This document shows positions 8,323 to 16,822 of a stretch of 64,000 bases of DNA, piece after piece. How positions within the stretch are numbered: position 1 is the first letter of the stretch; each line of letters begins with the position of its first letter. The DNA is from Agromyces mediolanus (GTDB taxonomy: Bacteria; Actinomycetota; Actinomycetes; Actinomycetales; Microbacteriaceae): NCBI RefSeq assembly GCF_023715325.1, contig NZ_JAMBNX010000009.1, positions 1-64,000 on the forward strand, read 5' to 3'. The notes under the pieces were generated by a model that was not told where the DNA came from, did no database searches, and was given only the letters and a program-made list of their open reading frames with translations. Made by a program: the position numbers and the translations under genes.

Positions 8323-9312
8323 CTACAGCACCGCGCCGATCATCGCCTCGCCGAGCGGCGTGCGCAGGTGCAGCACGCTCGCGCCCTCGCGGCGGCTCGC
8401 GACGAGCCCGGCTCCGCGGAGGACCGCGAGGTGGTGCGAGGCGGTCGAGACGGCGAGCCCGGCGTCGGCCGCGACCTGGGAGGTGCTGCGGGCGCTGTGC
8501 GCGGAGAGCAGGATGCCGGCGCGCGCGGGGCCGAGCAGCGCCCCGAGCGCGGCTTCGATGGATGCCGGGTCGCGCGCCCAGCGTTCGGTGACCCCCTGCG
8601 CGGGGTAGAACACGGTCGGCTGCGCCGGCGGCTCGGTGAGCACCATGCAGCCGAGCGAGCCCATCACGGAGGGCACGAGCACGAGCCCGCTCCCCCGGCA
8701 GTCGAGCGCTTCGCGGTGCAGGCGCAGCTGCACGCGCACCGCGCCCTCGCTCCAGCGCACGGAGGGGTGCAGCCCGTCGATCATGCTCGCGAGCCCGGCG
8801 CTCGCGACGCGGCGCGAGCGCACGGCGATATCGGCGCGCAGGATGCGTTCGAGCTGCGGCCACACGGGGGCGAGCACGGCCGCCCAGACCGCGTCCCAGG
8901 CGTCGGCGATCATCGCGCGGGCCCGCTCGGGTGCGGCGATCATGCGGCGGAGCGCGGCCTGCCTGGCCCCGTCGGAGCGCGCCACCATCTTCTCGAGGTC
9001 GACGAGCATCGGCGCGATCGGCGCCCGGCGGATGGCCTCGACCTCGTCGACGGGGTCGAGGTCCCAGGCTGGGTCGCTCGTCAGGAAGTCGGGCAGGTAG
9101 CCGTCGACGCCGATGAGCACGGCGAGGAGTTCGAAGGGCTCTCGCGGCAGGCGCTCGCGCACGGCTCGCAGCCAGCCCCACTGCAGCGGATGCTCCGCCG
9201 GTCGCTGCAGCACGCGCACCGCGTGCGCGAGCTCATGGCCGGGCGAGACGCCGAAGCGGATCGCGGAGACGTCGCCGGGCGCGAGCCGGAAGTCCACGAA
9301 GTTTCGATCCAC
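8323..9312 (-). CDS. ArsR-type winged-helix regulator with DUF5937-like N-terminal domain
   Basis: A 329-residue protein with the DNA-binding domain at the C-terminus: SAHSARSTSQVAADAGLAVS, then TASHHLAVLRGAGLVASRRE (about residues 272-311) is an ArsR-type HTH followed by a beta-hairpin wing. The first 230 residues (RFGVSPGHELAHAVRVL, TVFYPAQG) match the layout of the long ArsR-like regulators with DUF5937, common in actinobacteria. No metal-binding Cys pair is seen, so a metal-sensing role is unlikely. It may autoregulate; the signal is unknown. Confidence 0.82.
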   Translation of the reverse strand: MDRNFVDFRLAPGDVSAIRFGVSPGHELAHAVRVLQRPAEHPLQWGWLRAVRERLPREPFELLAVLIGVDGYLPDFLTSDPAWDLDPVDEVEAIRRAPIAPMLVDLEKMVARSDGARQAALRRMIAAPERARAMIADAWDAVWAAVLAPVWPQLERILRADIAVRSRRVASAGLASMIDGLHPSVRWSEGAVRVQLRLHREALDCRGSGLVLVPSVMGSLGCMVLTEPPAQPTVFYPAQGVTERWARDPASIEAALGALLGPARAGILLSAHSARSTSQVAADAGLAVSTASHHLAVLRGAGLVASRREGASVLHLRTPLGEAMIGAVL

Positions 9313-9403
9313 ATCGAAACACTACCGAGCACGGATGCCGCGGGCGGAAGCTCAAGGCAGGGCATCCCGCACCGCCCACCACCGATCTCCTGAGGAGTAC
9401 CGC

Positions 9404-9694
9404 ATGTCGTTCCAGGCCTACCTCGACAACATCGAGACGAAGACCGGGCTGACGCCCCGCCAGTTCCTCGAGCTGGCCCACGAGCGGGGCTTCGACGAGA
9501 CCACGAAGGCCACGCCGATCGTCGCCTGGCTGAAAGCCGACTACGGCCTTGGCCAGGGCCACGCCATGGCGCTCGTACACGTCATCACGAAGGGGCCGCA
9601 GATCAGCCAGAAGCACGTCGGCACCGACGGCGCGCACCGCGACGCCACCGACACGCTCTGGCTCGACGGCAAGGACACGAACCCGAACGGCTGA
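9404..9694 (+). CDS. DUF4287 domain protein
   Basis: A 96-residue protein, complete, with TGAGGAG 8 bases before the ATG. The sequence FQAYLDNIETKTGLTPRQF followed by KATPIVAWLKADYGLGQGHA is the signature of DUF4287, a small helical domain of unknown function found widely in actinobacteria, sometimes joined to DUF5655. The family has no established biochemical role. Here it stands alone after the divergent ArsR-type gene. The terminal KDTNPNG tail is outside the domain. Confidence 0.85.
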   Translation: MSFQAYLDNIETKTGLTPRQFLELAHERGFDETTKATPIVAWLKADYGLGQGHAMALVHVITKGPQISQKHVGTDGAHRDATDTLWLDGKDTNPNG

Positions 9695-9820
9695 GTTCAC
9701 CGGGCATTCACCGGCGCACTCCCGACCGTCCTCCTTCGGCTCCTAGCTTCGCTCTGGCGCTGCGGTCCCGACGCCCGCTTCCACAGCTCGGGCGGCCCGG
9801 CGCCAGACGGAGGACACGCG

Positions 9821-10948
9821 TTGAAGAAGCACTACGCACTCGGGGCGCTCGCCCTGTCGACCGCGGTCGTGCTCGGCCTCGCCGGCTGCGCCGGCGGCTC
9901 GGCCGACGCCGCGGGCGGCGACAGCGGGACGGATGCCGCGACGGCCACGAGCCTCGCCGACTTCGGCGACCTCGCCGCACTCGAGGAGGCCGCGAAGGCC
10001 GAGGGCCAGCTGAACGTCATCGCGCTGCCGCGCGACTGGGCGAACTACGGCGAGATCCTGGACCTCTTCGCCGAGAGGTACCCGGAGATCACGATCAACG
10101 AGGCCTCCCCCGACGCGTCCAGCGCCGAGGAGATCCAGGCCGCCGAGACGAACGCGGGCCTCGACACCGCGCCCGACGTGTTCGACGTCGGCCTCACGGT
10201 CGCCCTGCAGAACACGAAGCAGTTCGCCCCGTACCAGGTCGCCACCTGGGACGACATCCCCGCCGAGCTGAAGGAGCCCTCCGGCCTCTTCGTCGGCGAC
10301 TACGGCGGCTACATGTCGATCGGCTACGACTCGGCGAAGTTCGCCGAGCCGACGAGCCTCGACGCCCTGCTCGGCGCCGACTACAAGGGCGCCGTCGCGA
10401 TCAACGGCGACCCGACCCAGGCGGGTGCCGCGTTCGCCGCCGTGGGCCTCGCGACCGTGCAGTCGGACGGCACGCTCGACGACTTCCAGCCCGGCATCGA
10501 CTTCTTCCAGCAGCTCAACCAGGCCGGCAACCTGCTGAAGGTCGACGTCACCACCGCGACGGTCACCTCGGGCGAGACCCCCGTCGTCTTCGACTGGGAC
10601 TACCTGAACGCCGCGCACACCGCCGACAACCCGAACTGGAAGACCGTCATCCTGCCCGGCACCGGCTACGCCGGGTACTACAACCAGGCCATCAACGTGG
10701 ACGCCCCGAACCCTGCGGCGGCCCGCCTCTGGCAGGAGTTCCTCTACAGCGACGAGGTGCAGAACCTCTGGCTGAAGGGCGGCGCCCGTCCGGTCCGCGC
10801 GGAGGCCATGGCCGACGCCGGCACCATCGACCAGAAGCTCTTCGACGCGCTCCCCGAGGCGCCGGAGGACACGGTCGTGCCGACCGAGGAGCAGTCGACG
10901 AACGCCGGCACGCTGCTCGGCGAGAAGTGGGCTGCGGCGGTCGGCTGA
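9821..10948 (+). CDS. ABC importer substrate-binding lipoprotein (polyamine/iron/thiamine type)
   Basis: A 375-residue lipoprotein from a TTG start with GGAGG 8 bases upstream. The signal peptide ends in a lipobox LAGC with Cys23, followed by a Gly/Ala/Ser linker. The mature part reads as a type II periplasmic binding protein (LNVIALPRDWANYGEILDLF, YGGYMSIGYDS, DWDYLNAAH), the cluster D/F proteins for spermidine, putrescine, iron(III) or thiamine. It heads a tightly packed operon with two permeases and an ATPase. A putative link to amines comes only from the EctB-like transaminase downstream. The exact ligand is not decidable. Confidence 0.85.
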   Translation: MKKHYALGALALSTAVVLGLAGCAGGSADAAGGDSGTDAATATSLADFGDLAALEEAAKAEGQLNVIALPRDWANYGEILDLFAERYPEITINEASPDASSAEEIQAAETNAGLDTAPDVFDVGLTVALQNTKQFAPYQVATWDDIPAELKEPSGLFVGDYGGYMSIGYDSAKFAEPTSLDALLGADYKGAVAINGDPTQAGAAFAAVGLATVQSDGTLDDFQPGIDFFQQLNQAGNLLKVDVTTATVTSGETPVVFDWDYLNAAHTADNPNWKTVILPGTGYAGYYNQAINVDAPNPAAARLWQEFLYSDEVQNLWLKGGARPVRAEAMADAGTIDQKLFDALPEAPEDTVVPTEEQSTNAGTLLGEKWAAAVG

Positions 10949-10950
10949 AC

Positions 10951-11877
10951 ATGACCGTCGCCGCTCCCGCGGCACCGCTCGTCGACGCCGCCGGGACGGA
11001 GGAGCTCCCTCCGCCCCGGCGGCGCGTCGGCTCCGGCGCCGCCGCGGTGCTCGGGCTCGTGCCCTTCGCCGCCTACCTGCTGATCTTCCTCGCCCTGCCG
11101 ACGATCGTCACCGTCGCGAGCGGCTTCGTCGACGCCGACGGGAGCTTCACGCTCTCGAACGTCGCCGCCCTCGCGGATCCCGTGATCGTGCAGACCTTCG
11201 CGAACTCCGCCTGGCTGTCCGCGCTCACCGCCGCAGGCGGGGCCCTCATCGGCGCGCTCGCCTGCTACGCCATGGCCGGGCTCCCCGCGACCGGCCGCAC
11301 CCGCCGGCTCGTCGACGCCGCGAGTGGCGTGCTCGCCCAGTTCGGCGGCGTCATGCTCGCCTTCGCCTTCATCGCGACAATCGGCCTGCAGGGCCTCGTC
11401 ACGCTCACCCTGAAGGACCGCTTCGGCATCGACCTCTTCGCCGAGGGCGCCTGGATCTACGCGCTGCCCGGGCTGATCCTCCCCTACCTCTTCTTCCAGG
11501 TGCCGCTCATGGTGATCACCTTCATGCCCGCGATGGGCGCGCTCCGCCCGCAGTGGGCCGAGGCGAACCTCACGCTCGGCGGCACCCGCACGGGCTTCTG
11601 GCGCCACATCGGCATCCCCGTCCTCGCGCCGTCGTTCCTCGCGAGCCTGCTGCTGCTCTTCGCGAACGCCTTCTCCTCCTACGCGACCGCCGCGGCCCTC
11701 GCGAGCCAGGGCTCGCAGATCGTGCCGCTGCAGATCCGCACCGCGCTCACGAGCGAGACGCTCCTCGGCCGGGAGAACCTCGCCGGCGCGCTCGCGCTCG
11801 GCATGATCGTGGTGATGGCGGTGACGATGTCGCTCTACGCCCTCGTGCAGCGCCGCGCCGCCAGGTGGCAGCGATGA
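10951..11877 (+). CDS. ABC transporter permease (PotB type)
   Basis: A 308-residue inner-membrane protein with about six transmembrane helices, beginning after a short Pro-rich N-terminus (first helix near residues 30-55, VLGLVPFAAYLLIFLALP). The EAA loop that contacts the ATPase is visible as EANLTLGGTRTGFWRHIGIP near residue 205. It starts two bases after the binding-protein stop and ends by a 4-base overlap with the second permease, so translation is coupled. Confidence 0.9.
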   Translation: MTVAAPAAPLVDAAGTEELPPPRRRVGSGAAAVLGLVPFAAYLLIFLALPTIVTVASGFVDADGSFTLSNVAALADPVIVQTFANSAWLSALTAAGGALIGALACYAMAGLPATGRTRRLVDAASGVLAQFGGVMLAFAFIATIGLQGLVTLTLKDRFGIDLFAEGAWIYALPGLILPYLFFQVPLMVITFMPAMGALRPQWAEANLTLGGTRTGFWRHIGIPVLAPSFLASLLLLFANAFSSYATAAALASQGSQIVPLQIRTALTSETLLGRENLAGALALGMIVVMAVTMSLYALVQRRAARWQR

Positions 11878-12734
11878 ACGCCCGTGGCTTCGCCCCGCAC
11901 CCCGCGGTGCGCTGGGCCATCGGGCTCGTCGTCATCGTGCTCTTCGCGATCCCGATCGTGTCGATGGCCGAGTACACGCTCCGCGACGCGACGACCGGCG
12001 GCCACTCGCTCGTGCACTGGTTCGACCTCTTCGACCCGGCGAAGGCCGGCACCTACCGCCCCATCTGGACCGGCCTCGGCAACTCGCTCGTGCTCGCCGT
12101 CGTGACCGTCGCGATCGTGCTGCTGCTCCTCGCGCCGACGATGGTGCTCGTCGAGCTGCGCTTCCCGAAGCTGAAGCGGCCGTTCGAGTTCCTCGCCCTC
12201 CTGCCGATCTCGATTCCCGCGATCGTGCTCGTCGTCGGTCTCGCGCCGATCTACCTCGTCATCGGCCGCACGATCGGCACCGGCATCTGGCCGCTCGCCT
12301 TCGCCTACGGGGTCACCGTGCTGCCGTTCGCGTACCGCGCCATCCAGGCGGCGATCGACGCGACCGAGCTGCGCACCCTCGCCGAGGCGGCCCGCTCGCT
12401 GGGGGCGGGCTGGCCAGCCGTGCTGCTGCAGGTGTTCGCGCCGAACCTGCGAACGGGGCTCCTCGCCGCCTCCCTCATCTCGGTCGCGGTCGTGCTCGGC
12501 GAGTTCACGATCGCCTCCCTGCTGAACCGGCAGAACCTGCAGACGGCGCTCGTCGTCGTCGGCAAGCAGGACCCGTACGCCTCGGTGATCCTCTCCCTGC
12601 TTGCGCTCGCCTTCGCCTTCGTGCTGCTCGTCGTCATCGGGCGGATCGGCGGCGGCACCCCCCGAGCCCGGCGCACCGGCCGCACCGCCCGCACCGCGCC
12701 CGCCCCCACCCGACCCCCGAAGGACCAGCCATGA
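11874..12734 (+). CDS. ABC transporter permease (PotC type)
   Basis: A 286-residue permease with about six helices, first at residues 15-35 (VRWAIGLVVIVLFAIPIVSMA). The cytoplasmic EAA loop is AEAARSLGAGWPAVLLQVF near residue 175. The C-terminus is a Pro/Arg/Thr-rich tail of about 25 residues. It overlaps both neighbours by ATGA. With the preceding permease it would form the heterodimeric channel of the importer. Confidence 0.9.
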   Translation: MNARGFAPHPAVRWAIGLVVIVLFAIPIVSMAEYTLRDATTGGHSLVHWFDLFDPAKAGTYRPIWTGLGNSLVLAVVTVAIVLLLLAPTMVLVELRFPKLKRPFEFLALLPISIPAIVLVVGLAPIYLVIGRTIGTGIWPLAFAYGVTVLPFAYRAIQAAIDATELRTLAEAARSLGAGWPAVLLQVFAPNLRTGLLAASLISVAVVLGEFTIASLLNRQNLQTALVVVGKQDPYASVILSLLALAFAFVLLVVIGRIGGGTPRARRTGRTARTAPAPTRPPKDQP

Positions 12735-13810
12735 CCGACACCGCCATCGCGACCGCCGACAACGCGATCCTCGCCGGGGCCCGAACCGGCTCCGCCGTCG
12801 CCTTCGAGGGGGTCGTGAAGGACTACGGGCAGACGCGCGTGCTGCACGGCCTCGATCTCACGATCCAGCCCGGCGAGTTCGTCTCCCTCCTCGGCCCCTC
12901 CGGCTGCGGCAAGACGACGGCGCTGCGCGTGCTCGCCGGGCTCGAGCGCGCGAACGGCGGCACCGTGCGCATCGGCGGCGCCGACGTCTCGGCGGTGCCG
13001 ACGAATCGGCGGGACCTCGGCATGGTGTTCCAGGCGTACTCGCTCTTCCCGCACCTCGACGTCACCGCGAACACCGCCTTCGGGCTGCGGATGCGGAAGG
13101 TCGCGAAGCGGGAGGCCGCCGAGCGGGTGCGCGACGCCCTCGCGTTGGTCGGGCTCGAGGGATACGGCGACCGCTACCCGCACCAGCTCTCGGGCGGCCA
13201 GCAGCAGCGCGTCGCCCTCGCCCGCGCGCTCGTCACGGAGCCCCGGGTGCTGCTGCTCGACGAGCCCCTCTCGGCGCTCGACGCGAAGGTGCGGGTCGCG
13301 CTGCGCGACGAGATCCGGCGCATCCAGCTCCGGCTCGGCATCACCACCGTGTTCGTCACCCACGACCAGGAGGAGGCCCTCGCCGTCTCCGACCGGATCG
13401 CGGTGATGAACGCCGGCCGCATCGACCAGATCGGCACGCCCGAGGAGCTCTACCTGCGCCCGGCGACGGCGCACGTCGCCGAGTTCGTCGGCCTGTCGAG
13501 CGTGCTGTCCTGCACCGTGTCGGGTGGCGTCGCCGAGGTGCTCGGCATCCGCCTGCCGACCGTCGGCGAGCGGGCGGACGGCCCGGCCGAGGCGTTCGTG
13601 CGGCCAGAGAACGTGCGGCTCGGCGGCCCGATCGCCGCCGTCGTGCTCGAGAGCACCTTCCTCGGCAGCGTGCGGCGCACCGTGCTCCGCACCGAGGGTG
13701 GGCAGCTGCTGCGCATGCAGCACTCGGTGAGTGAACGGGTCGAGTTCGGCGAGCGGGTGACGCTCGGCCTCGAGCCCGCGCCCGTCGCGGTGCGCTCGCG
13801 AGAGGGATGA
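12731..13810 (+). CDS. ABC transporter ATP-binding protein (PotA type)
   Basis: A 359-residue ATPase. Walker A GPSGCGKT at residues 55-62, Q-loop VFQAYSLFPH, signature LSGGQQQR, Walker B VLLLDEPLSALD and the switch His in VFVTHDQEEA are all intact. The last about 100 residues (EAFVRPENVRLGG onward) form a TOBE-type regulatory domain, as in PotA, FbpC and UgpC. Fourth gene of the importer operon; the next gene starts 80 bases later and may be read through. Confidence 0.92.
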   Translation: MTDTAIATADNAILAGARTGSAVAFEGVVKDYGQTRVLHGLDLTIQPGEFVSLLGPSGCGKTTALRVLAGLERANGGTVRIGGADVSAVPTNRRDLGMVFQAYSLFPHLDVTANTAFGLRMRKVAKREAAERVRDALALVGLEGYGDRYPHQLSGGQQQRVALARALVTEPRVLLLDEPLSALDAKVRVALRDEIRRIQLRLGITTVFVTHDQEEALAVSDRIAVMNAGRIDQIGTPEELYLRPATAHVAEFVGLSSVLSCTVSGGVAEVLGIRLPTVGERADGPAEAFVRPENVRLGGPIAAVVLESTFLGSVRRTVLRTEGGQLLRMQHSVSERVEFGERVTLGLEPAPVAVRSREG

Positions 13811-13890
13811 GGCGGGGCGCGTGCTCTCAGGCGGAGGCTCTAGGCTCGGAGCACCGCCTTCCGTCGATCCCGCAGAGGAGTCCGTCCGCC

Positions 13891-15165
13891 ATGAGCGATG
13901 CCGCGAACCTTGACGTCTTCACCCGCCGCGAGTCCGAAGTGCGCGGCTACGTGCGCGCCTTCCCGACCGTGTTCGACCGTGCGAGCGGCTCGACCATCGT
14001 CGACGCCGACGGGCGCGAGTACCTCGACTTCTTCGCGGGCGCGGGCGTGCTGAACTACGGGCACAACAACCCGGCGTTCACCGAGGCGCTCATCGCCGAG
14101 CTCGAGCGCGGCGGCATCATGCACGGCCTCGACATGGCCACCTCCTCGAAGCGCGCCTTCATCGAGGCCTTCGAGCGGCTCGTGCTCGAGCCCCGCGGAT
14201 TCGACTACAAGCTCCAGTTCACCGGCCCGACCGGCGCGAACGCCGTCGAGGCCGCCCTCAAGGTCGCTCGCCAGGCGACCGGCCGGCAGACGGTCGTGGC
14301 GTTCACGAACGCCTTCCACGGGCTGAGCCTCGGCGCGCTCGCCGCGACGGGCAACAGCCACTACCGCGGGGCCGCCGGCGTCGGCCTCGACGATGTCGTG
14401 CGCCTCCCCTACGACGGCTACCTCGGCGCCGGTGTCGACACGCTCGACCTGCTCGAGAAGATGCTCGACGACCCGGGCTCGGGCCTCGACCTGCCCGCCG
14501 CCGTCATCGTCGAGGCGGTGCAGGGCGAGGGCGGCATCAACGTCGCGAGCGTGCCGTGGCTGCAGCGTCTGCGCGCGATCACGGCGGAGCGCGGCATCCT
14601 GCTGATCCTCGACGAGATCCAGGCGGGCGTCGGCCGCACCGGAACCTTCTTCGCCTTCGAGGCCGCGAACATCGTCCCCGACCTCGTGACCGTCTCGAAG
14701 TCCATCTCGGGCTCCGGCCTGCCGATGTCGCTCGTGCTGCTGCGCCCCGAGGTCGACGTCTGGCAGCCCGGCGCACACACCGGCACCTTCCGCGGCAACA
14801 ACCTCGCCTTCGTCACCGCCCGCGTCGCGCTCGAACGCTACTGGGCCGACGGCGCATTCATGGACGACGTCGACCGCACCTCGGCACTACTGCGCGGCGA
14901 GCTCGAGGCGATCGCGGCGGAGCACTCCGAGCTCGCGCTGCGCGTCCGGGGCCGCGGCCTCATGTACGGCCTCGTCTGCGAGCTCGACCGCGGCCTCGCC
15001 GGGCGCATCTCGAAGGCGGCGTTCGCGCGGGGCCTCGTCATCGAGACCTCGGGCGCGCACGACGAGGTGCTGAAGTTCCTGCCGGCGCTGACGATCACCG
15101 ATGCGGAGCTGCGCCGCGGCCTCGAGATCGTGCGTGAGAGCCTCGCGGAGGCGAAGGGGAAGTAA
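13891..15165 (+). CDS. ectB: Diaminobutyrate--2-oxoglutarate transaminase-like class III aminotransferase
   Basis: A 424-residue class III PLP aminotransferase that closely resembles EctB: HGLDMATSSKRAFIEAF, QFTGPTGANAVEAALKVAR, LDEIQAGVGRTGTFFAFE, TVSKSISGSGLPMSL (PLP Lys) and GTFRGNNLAFVTA. EctB makes L-2,4-diaminobutyrate from aspartate semialdehyde, the first step to ectoine. The ATG at 13891 has AGAGGAG 10 bases ahead; a longer frame from 13807 has no family support. Neither ectA nor ectC lies nearby, so this copy is an orphan. Beside an amine-type importer, a catabolic transaminase role is possible. Confidence 0.8.
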   Translation: MSDAANLDVFTRRESEVRGYVRAFPTVFDRASGSTIVDADGREYLDFFAGAGVLNYGHNNPAFTEALIAELERGGIMHGLDMATSSKRAFIEAFERLVLEPRGFDYKLQFTGPTGANAVEAALKVARQATGRQTVVAFTNAFHGLSLGALAATGNSHYRGAAGVGLDDVVRLPYDGYLGAGVDTLDLLEKMLDDPGSGLDLPAAVIVEAVQGEGGINVASVPWLQRLRAITAERGILLILDEIQAGVGRTGTFFAFEAANIVPDLVTVSKSISGSGLPMSLVLLRPEVDVWQPGAHTGTFRGNNLAFVTARVALERYWADGAFMDDVDRTSALLRGELEAIAAEHSELALRVRGRGLMYGLVCELDRGLAGRISKAAFARGLVIETSGAHDEVLKFLPALTITDAELRRGLEIVRESLAEAKGK

Positions 15166-15166
15166 C

Positions 15167-15199
15167 CCGGGTGCGCGGGACGAACGCCCGCGCACCCGG
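15167..15199. terminator. Hairpin between convergent transaminase and secreted-protein genes
   Basis: A 13-base-pair perfect stem (arm CCGGGTGCGCGGG) with a 7-base loop begins two bases after the transaminase stop and precedes the stop of the opposing gene at 15231. It can end transcription from both sides. Confidence 0.65.
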
Positions 15200-15230
15200 C
15201 GCTACTCCACGTGGAGCGCGGCCCCATTCG

Positions 15231-15689
15231 TCAGGTGTCCAGGCCCGGGCGCTCGACACTGCTCCGCGGAATCGGCTCAGTGAGCGTCGGCACGGTGGCC
15301 GCGTCATATCTGCCGCCGCAGTCGAGCGTTCCTCCGTACCCGGCGGTGATCAGCCCCGTCCGATCGGGCGGATTCATCGATGCTCCAGAGCTCCCGGCTA
15401 CACAGCCCCACTGTCCGGCCACCGCCTCCCATGGCACTCGGTCCCACCATGCGGCGCGCTCCTTCCAGTACGCGTTCCGTTCGGCGACCGACTGGCCGAA
15501 ATCGACGCTCCTCGGTTCCGGGTCCGCTGCGAGAAATGCCACGAGTTCGTCTTCGTAGCGCGCCTGGTCGGCAGACGATATCGGCGCCGCAACCCGCTCC
15601 TCCGTCGGTTTCCCGGACATCGCGACCAGTCCGCCCGCGGCGGCCAATGCGAGGAGCCCGACACCACACGAGGCAATCCATCGGTTCAT
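15231..15689 (-). CDS. Secreted Trp-rich protein, short paralogue of the neighbouring gene
   Basis: A 152-residue protein not recognised by family. Residues 1-25 form a Sec signal-like segment (GVGLLALAAAGGLVAM). A central motif NAYWKERAAWWDRVPWEAVA begins at residue 72 and is followed by GQWGC (Cys96) and Cys124 in YGGTLDCGG, giving two Cys about 28 apart that could form a disulfide. The next gene has the same motif with N72, W81-W82, VPW 85-87 and C96 at identical positions, so the two are tandem duplicates. The C-terminus here is short and unrelated to that of the longer copy. Codon use is less GC-biased than in the flanks. Function unknown; an exported effector or surface protein is inference. 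Confidence 0.6.
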   Translation of the reverse strand: MNRWIASCGVGLLALAAAGGLVAMSGKPTEERVAAPISSADQARYEDELVAFLAADPEPRSVDFGQSVAERNAYWKERAAWWDRVPWEAVAGQWGCVAGSSGASMNPPDRTGLITAGYGGTLDCGGRYDAATVPTLTEPIPRSSVERPGLDT

Positions 15690-15702
15690 GATTCGACGCT
15701 CC

Positions 15703-16488
15703 TCACATCAACGCGCAGTGCCGACCATAGGTGGCGCTTCCCGCCATGAATGCGGAAGAGAAGCGGCCGCTGTAGGCGGCGCTCCCAGTCGCGTACCAGG
15801 TGGCGAACAGGCCACCGGTCCCGAGAGTCCCGAGCGCGATCTGGCTGCCGTTGACGCAGGACCCTGTGCCAGGCACACTGCCCAGCCGAGCTCGACCCGT
15901 AAGTGTCTTGTTGAACCCGTTCTGGAAGCTCGCCGTCAGGGTCGGACTCCCGCTTGCTGGACGAGTCAGGCAGTAATTGTCGCCGCCCGGAAGGTCGCAT
16001 TGCTGAACAGCGAAGGTGCTCGCCCCTTGAGCAGCGTCCATCGCGTACACAGCCAGCCGTGCAGTTCGGGGTTCCGGGATCCCAACTGAACCGAGTTCAA
16101 ATGACTCCAGCTCACCACTGCAGTTCGCCACGCCTCCATATTGTGCGCTCACCGCGCCATTGGCGGACTCCAAAAGCTCCACGCTGGTTTCCCCAGCCTC
16201 GCACCCCCACTGCGCCGCCACCGCATCCCATGGCACACTGCTCCACCAGTCGTGCATCTCTCGCCAGTACGCGTTCCATTCAGCCTGAGGGGCCCCAGTA
16301 CTCGGGGCGCTGGGCTCGGGGTTCGCGGCCCGAAATGCCGCAACCCGTTTCTCTGCATCTCGTTCGCTTGCACCCCAGATACGCTCGACCCCACCCTCCG
16401 GGCCACCTCCCACCCCGAGGCCCAGCCCGATCGCCAGTGCCGCACCAACAACTTTCCCCCACATGGCTCCCCAACCCTTCAGCGTCAT
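15703..16488 (-). CDS. Secreted Trp/Cys-rich protein, long paralogue
   Basis: A 261-residue exported-looking protein. The hydrophobic segment GKVVGAALAIGLGLGVGG at residues 11-28 is the signal region. The family core NAYWREMHDWWSSVPWDAVA starts at residue 72, then AQWGC (Cys96) and Cys123 in YGGVANCSG. An extra domain of about 110 residues follows with five more Cys, including CDLPGGDNYC and PGTGSC, and repeated small/aromatic residues (ATWYATGSAAYSGRFSSAF). The start at 16488 was chosen because it aligns the motif residue-for-residue with the shorter paralogue; a start at 16518 adds ten residues. It lies 13 bases upstream of the short copy. Function unknown. Confidence 0.62.
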   Translation of the reverse strand: MTLKGWGAMWGKVVGAALAIGLGLGVGGGPEGGVERIWGASERDAEKRVAAFRAANPEPSAPSTGAPQAEWNAYWREMHDWWSSVPWDAVAAQWGCEAGETSVELLESANGAVSAQYGGVANCSGELESFELGSVGIPEPRTARLAVYAMDAAQGASTFAVQQCDLPGGDNYCLTRPASGSPTLTASFQNGFNKTLTGRARLGSVPGTGSCVNGSQIALGTLGTGGLFATWYATGSAAYSGRFSSAFMAGSATYGRHCALM

Positions 16489-16584
16489 CGCATGTTCCAC
16501 CGCAGCGTGCGGCGTCAATATCGACGGTACATCGGGATACCAAAAAGGGTACTCTTTTCACTCCTTCGGAGGTAGCATTCGAGC

Positions 16585-16794
16585 ATGGATTCGGACCGGA
16601 ACGAGGGTGGCGGCATCCCGCCGTCGAATGAGCCGCCGTTCCAGGCCGTCAGCCCGAACCTCGATCGCTTCTCGCGCTCGTCACTCGCCCCGGGCACGCT
16701 GAGCCGTCGCCGCATCGTGCGCACGGGCATCGCACTCGGGGCGCTGCTGCTCGCCATCGTCGCGGGCGTCAGCTGGTGGATCGCGCTCGGCTGA
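16585..16794 (+). CDS. Small single-pass membrane protein, unknown
   Basis: A 69-residue protein with a polar, Pro/Ser-rich N-terminal half and one transmembrane helix near the C-terminus (GIALGALLLAIVAGVSWWIA, residues 48-67) preceded by Arg residues (SRRRIVR), so an N-in orientation is expected. GGAGG occurs 12 bases before the ATG, slightly far. It is divergent from the long secreted Trp-rich gene. No family recognised; it could belong to the same locus or simply be an orphan small protein. Confidence 0.5.
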   Translation: MDSDRNEGGGIPPSNEPPFQAVSPNLDRFSRSSLAPGTLSRRRIVRTGIALGALLLAIVAGVSWWIALG

Positions 16795-16822
16795 GCGAGC
16801 CACGCTCGCCAGTCGCGCGGCG

